A stretch of 5,225 nucleotides of DNA from assembly GCA_000496215.1 (NCBI GenBank), contig KI543212.1:6973-12197 (forward strand). The letters run 5' to 3'. Made by a program: the position numbers and the translations under genes. Shown here piece by piece: positions 5,177-5,225 of the stretch. Source of the stretch: an uncultured archaeon A07HN63 (GTDB lineage: Archaea; Halobacteriota; Halobacteria; Halobacteriales; Haloferacaceae). Under the pieces are notes generated by a model. It made no database searches. It was not told the DNA's origin and saw only the letters and a program-made list of their open reading frames with translations. How positions within the stretch are numbered: position 1 is the stretch's first letter; each line of letters starts with the position of its first letter.

Positions 5177-5225
5177 TTCTCTGATTTCTCGCAACGACGA
5201 GCGTAGCGAAACGCAACATCACCAT

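Noticed and set aside
5022..5225. Minus-strand open frame containing GLGRFELPASSMSRRC
   Set aside because: This is the translation of the complement of the tRNA-Val gene, a well-known spurious protein in databases. The cloverleaf explains the conservation.
5177..5225. Possible integration site or mobile element at the tRNA 3' end
   Set aside because: No repeat of the tRNA 3' end and no integrase are visible in the 49 bases after the gene; the window ends too soon to judge.

Overview
The window looks haloarchaeal. It is GC-rich, its proteins are strongly acidic (Asp/Glu-rich, Lys-poor), its promoters have archaeal TATA-like elements with the start codon close behind, and the genes match haloarchaeal families: a trpDFEG cluster, a proteasome-activating nucleotidase (PAN) start, and a tRNA-Val lacking an encoded CCA. 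The genus cannot be fixed from this sequence.

Layout: at the left edge (1-223, minus) is the N-terminal part of a PAN gene. Its frame is broken near base 85, and further single-base losses in short A runs are inferred at bases 24-36. A short divergent intergenic region (224-422) carries promoter-like elements for PAN (minus) and for a small winged-helix regulator (423-683, plus). That regulator is convergent with the trp genes, separated by a 123-base gap. From 4847 down to 807 on the minus strand lie trpD, trpF, trpE and trpG, in that transcription order. Each gene overlaps the next by 1-4 bases (TGATG or ATGA), so they almost certainly form one translationally coupled operon. Right of it is the trp promoter, with a perfect 9-bp inverted repeat holding two TGTACA boxes. 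A gap of about 200 bases follows, and then a complete tRNA-Val(GAC) gene on the plus strand (5102-5176).

How the genes work together: TrpE and TrpG form anthranilate synthase (chorismate plus glutamine to anthranilate). TrpD adds the phosphoribosyl group and TrpF isomerises the product to CdRP. The last steps (trpC, trpB, trpA) are not in the window. This agrees with the known haloarchaeal arrangement, described in Haloferax volcanii, of separate trpDFEG and trpCBA clusters. TrpE keeps both segments of the tryptophan feedback pocket, and the promoter palindrome suggests repression as well, so control probably acts on both enzyme activity and transcription.

The most interesting signals are the TGTACA palindrome, which resembles the TRP box of the methanogen regulator TrpY, and the cluster of apparent single-A losses in the PAN gene. 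I see no novel multi-gene system here.
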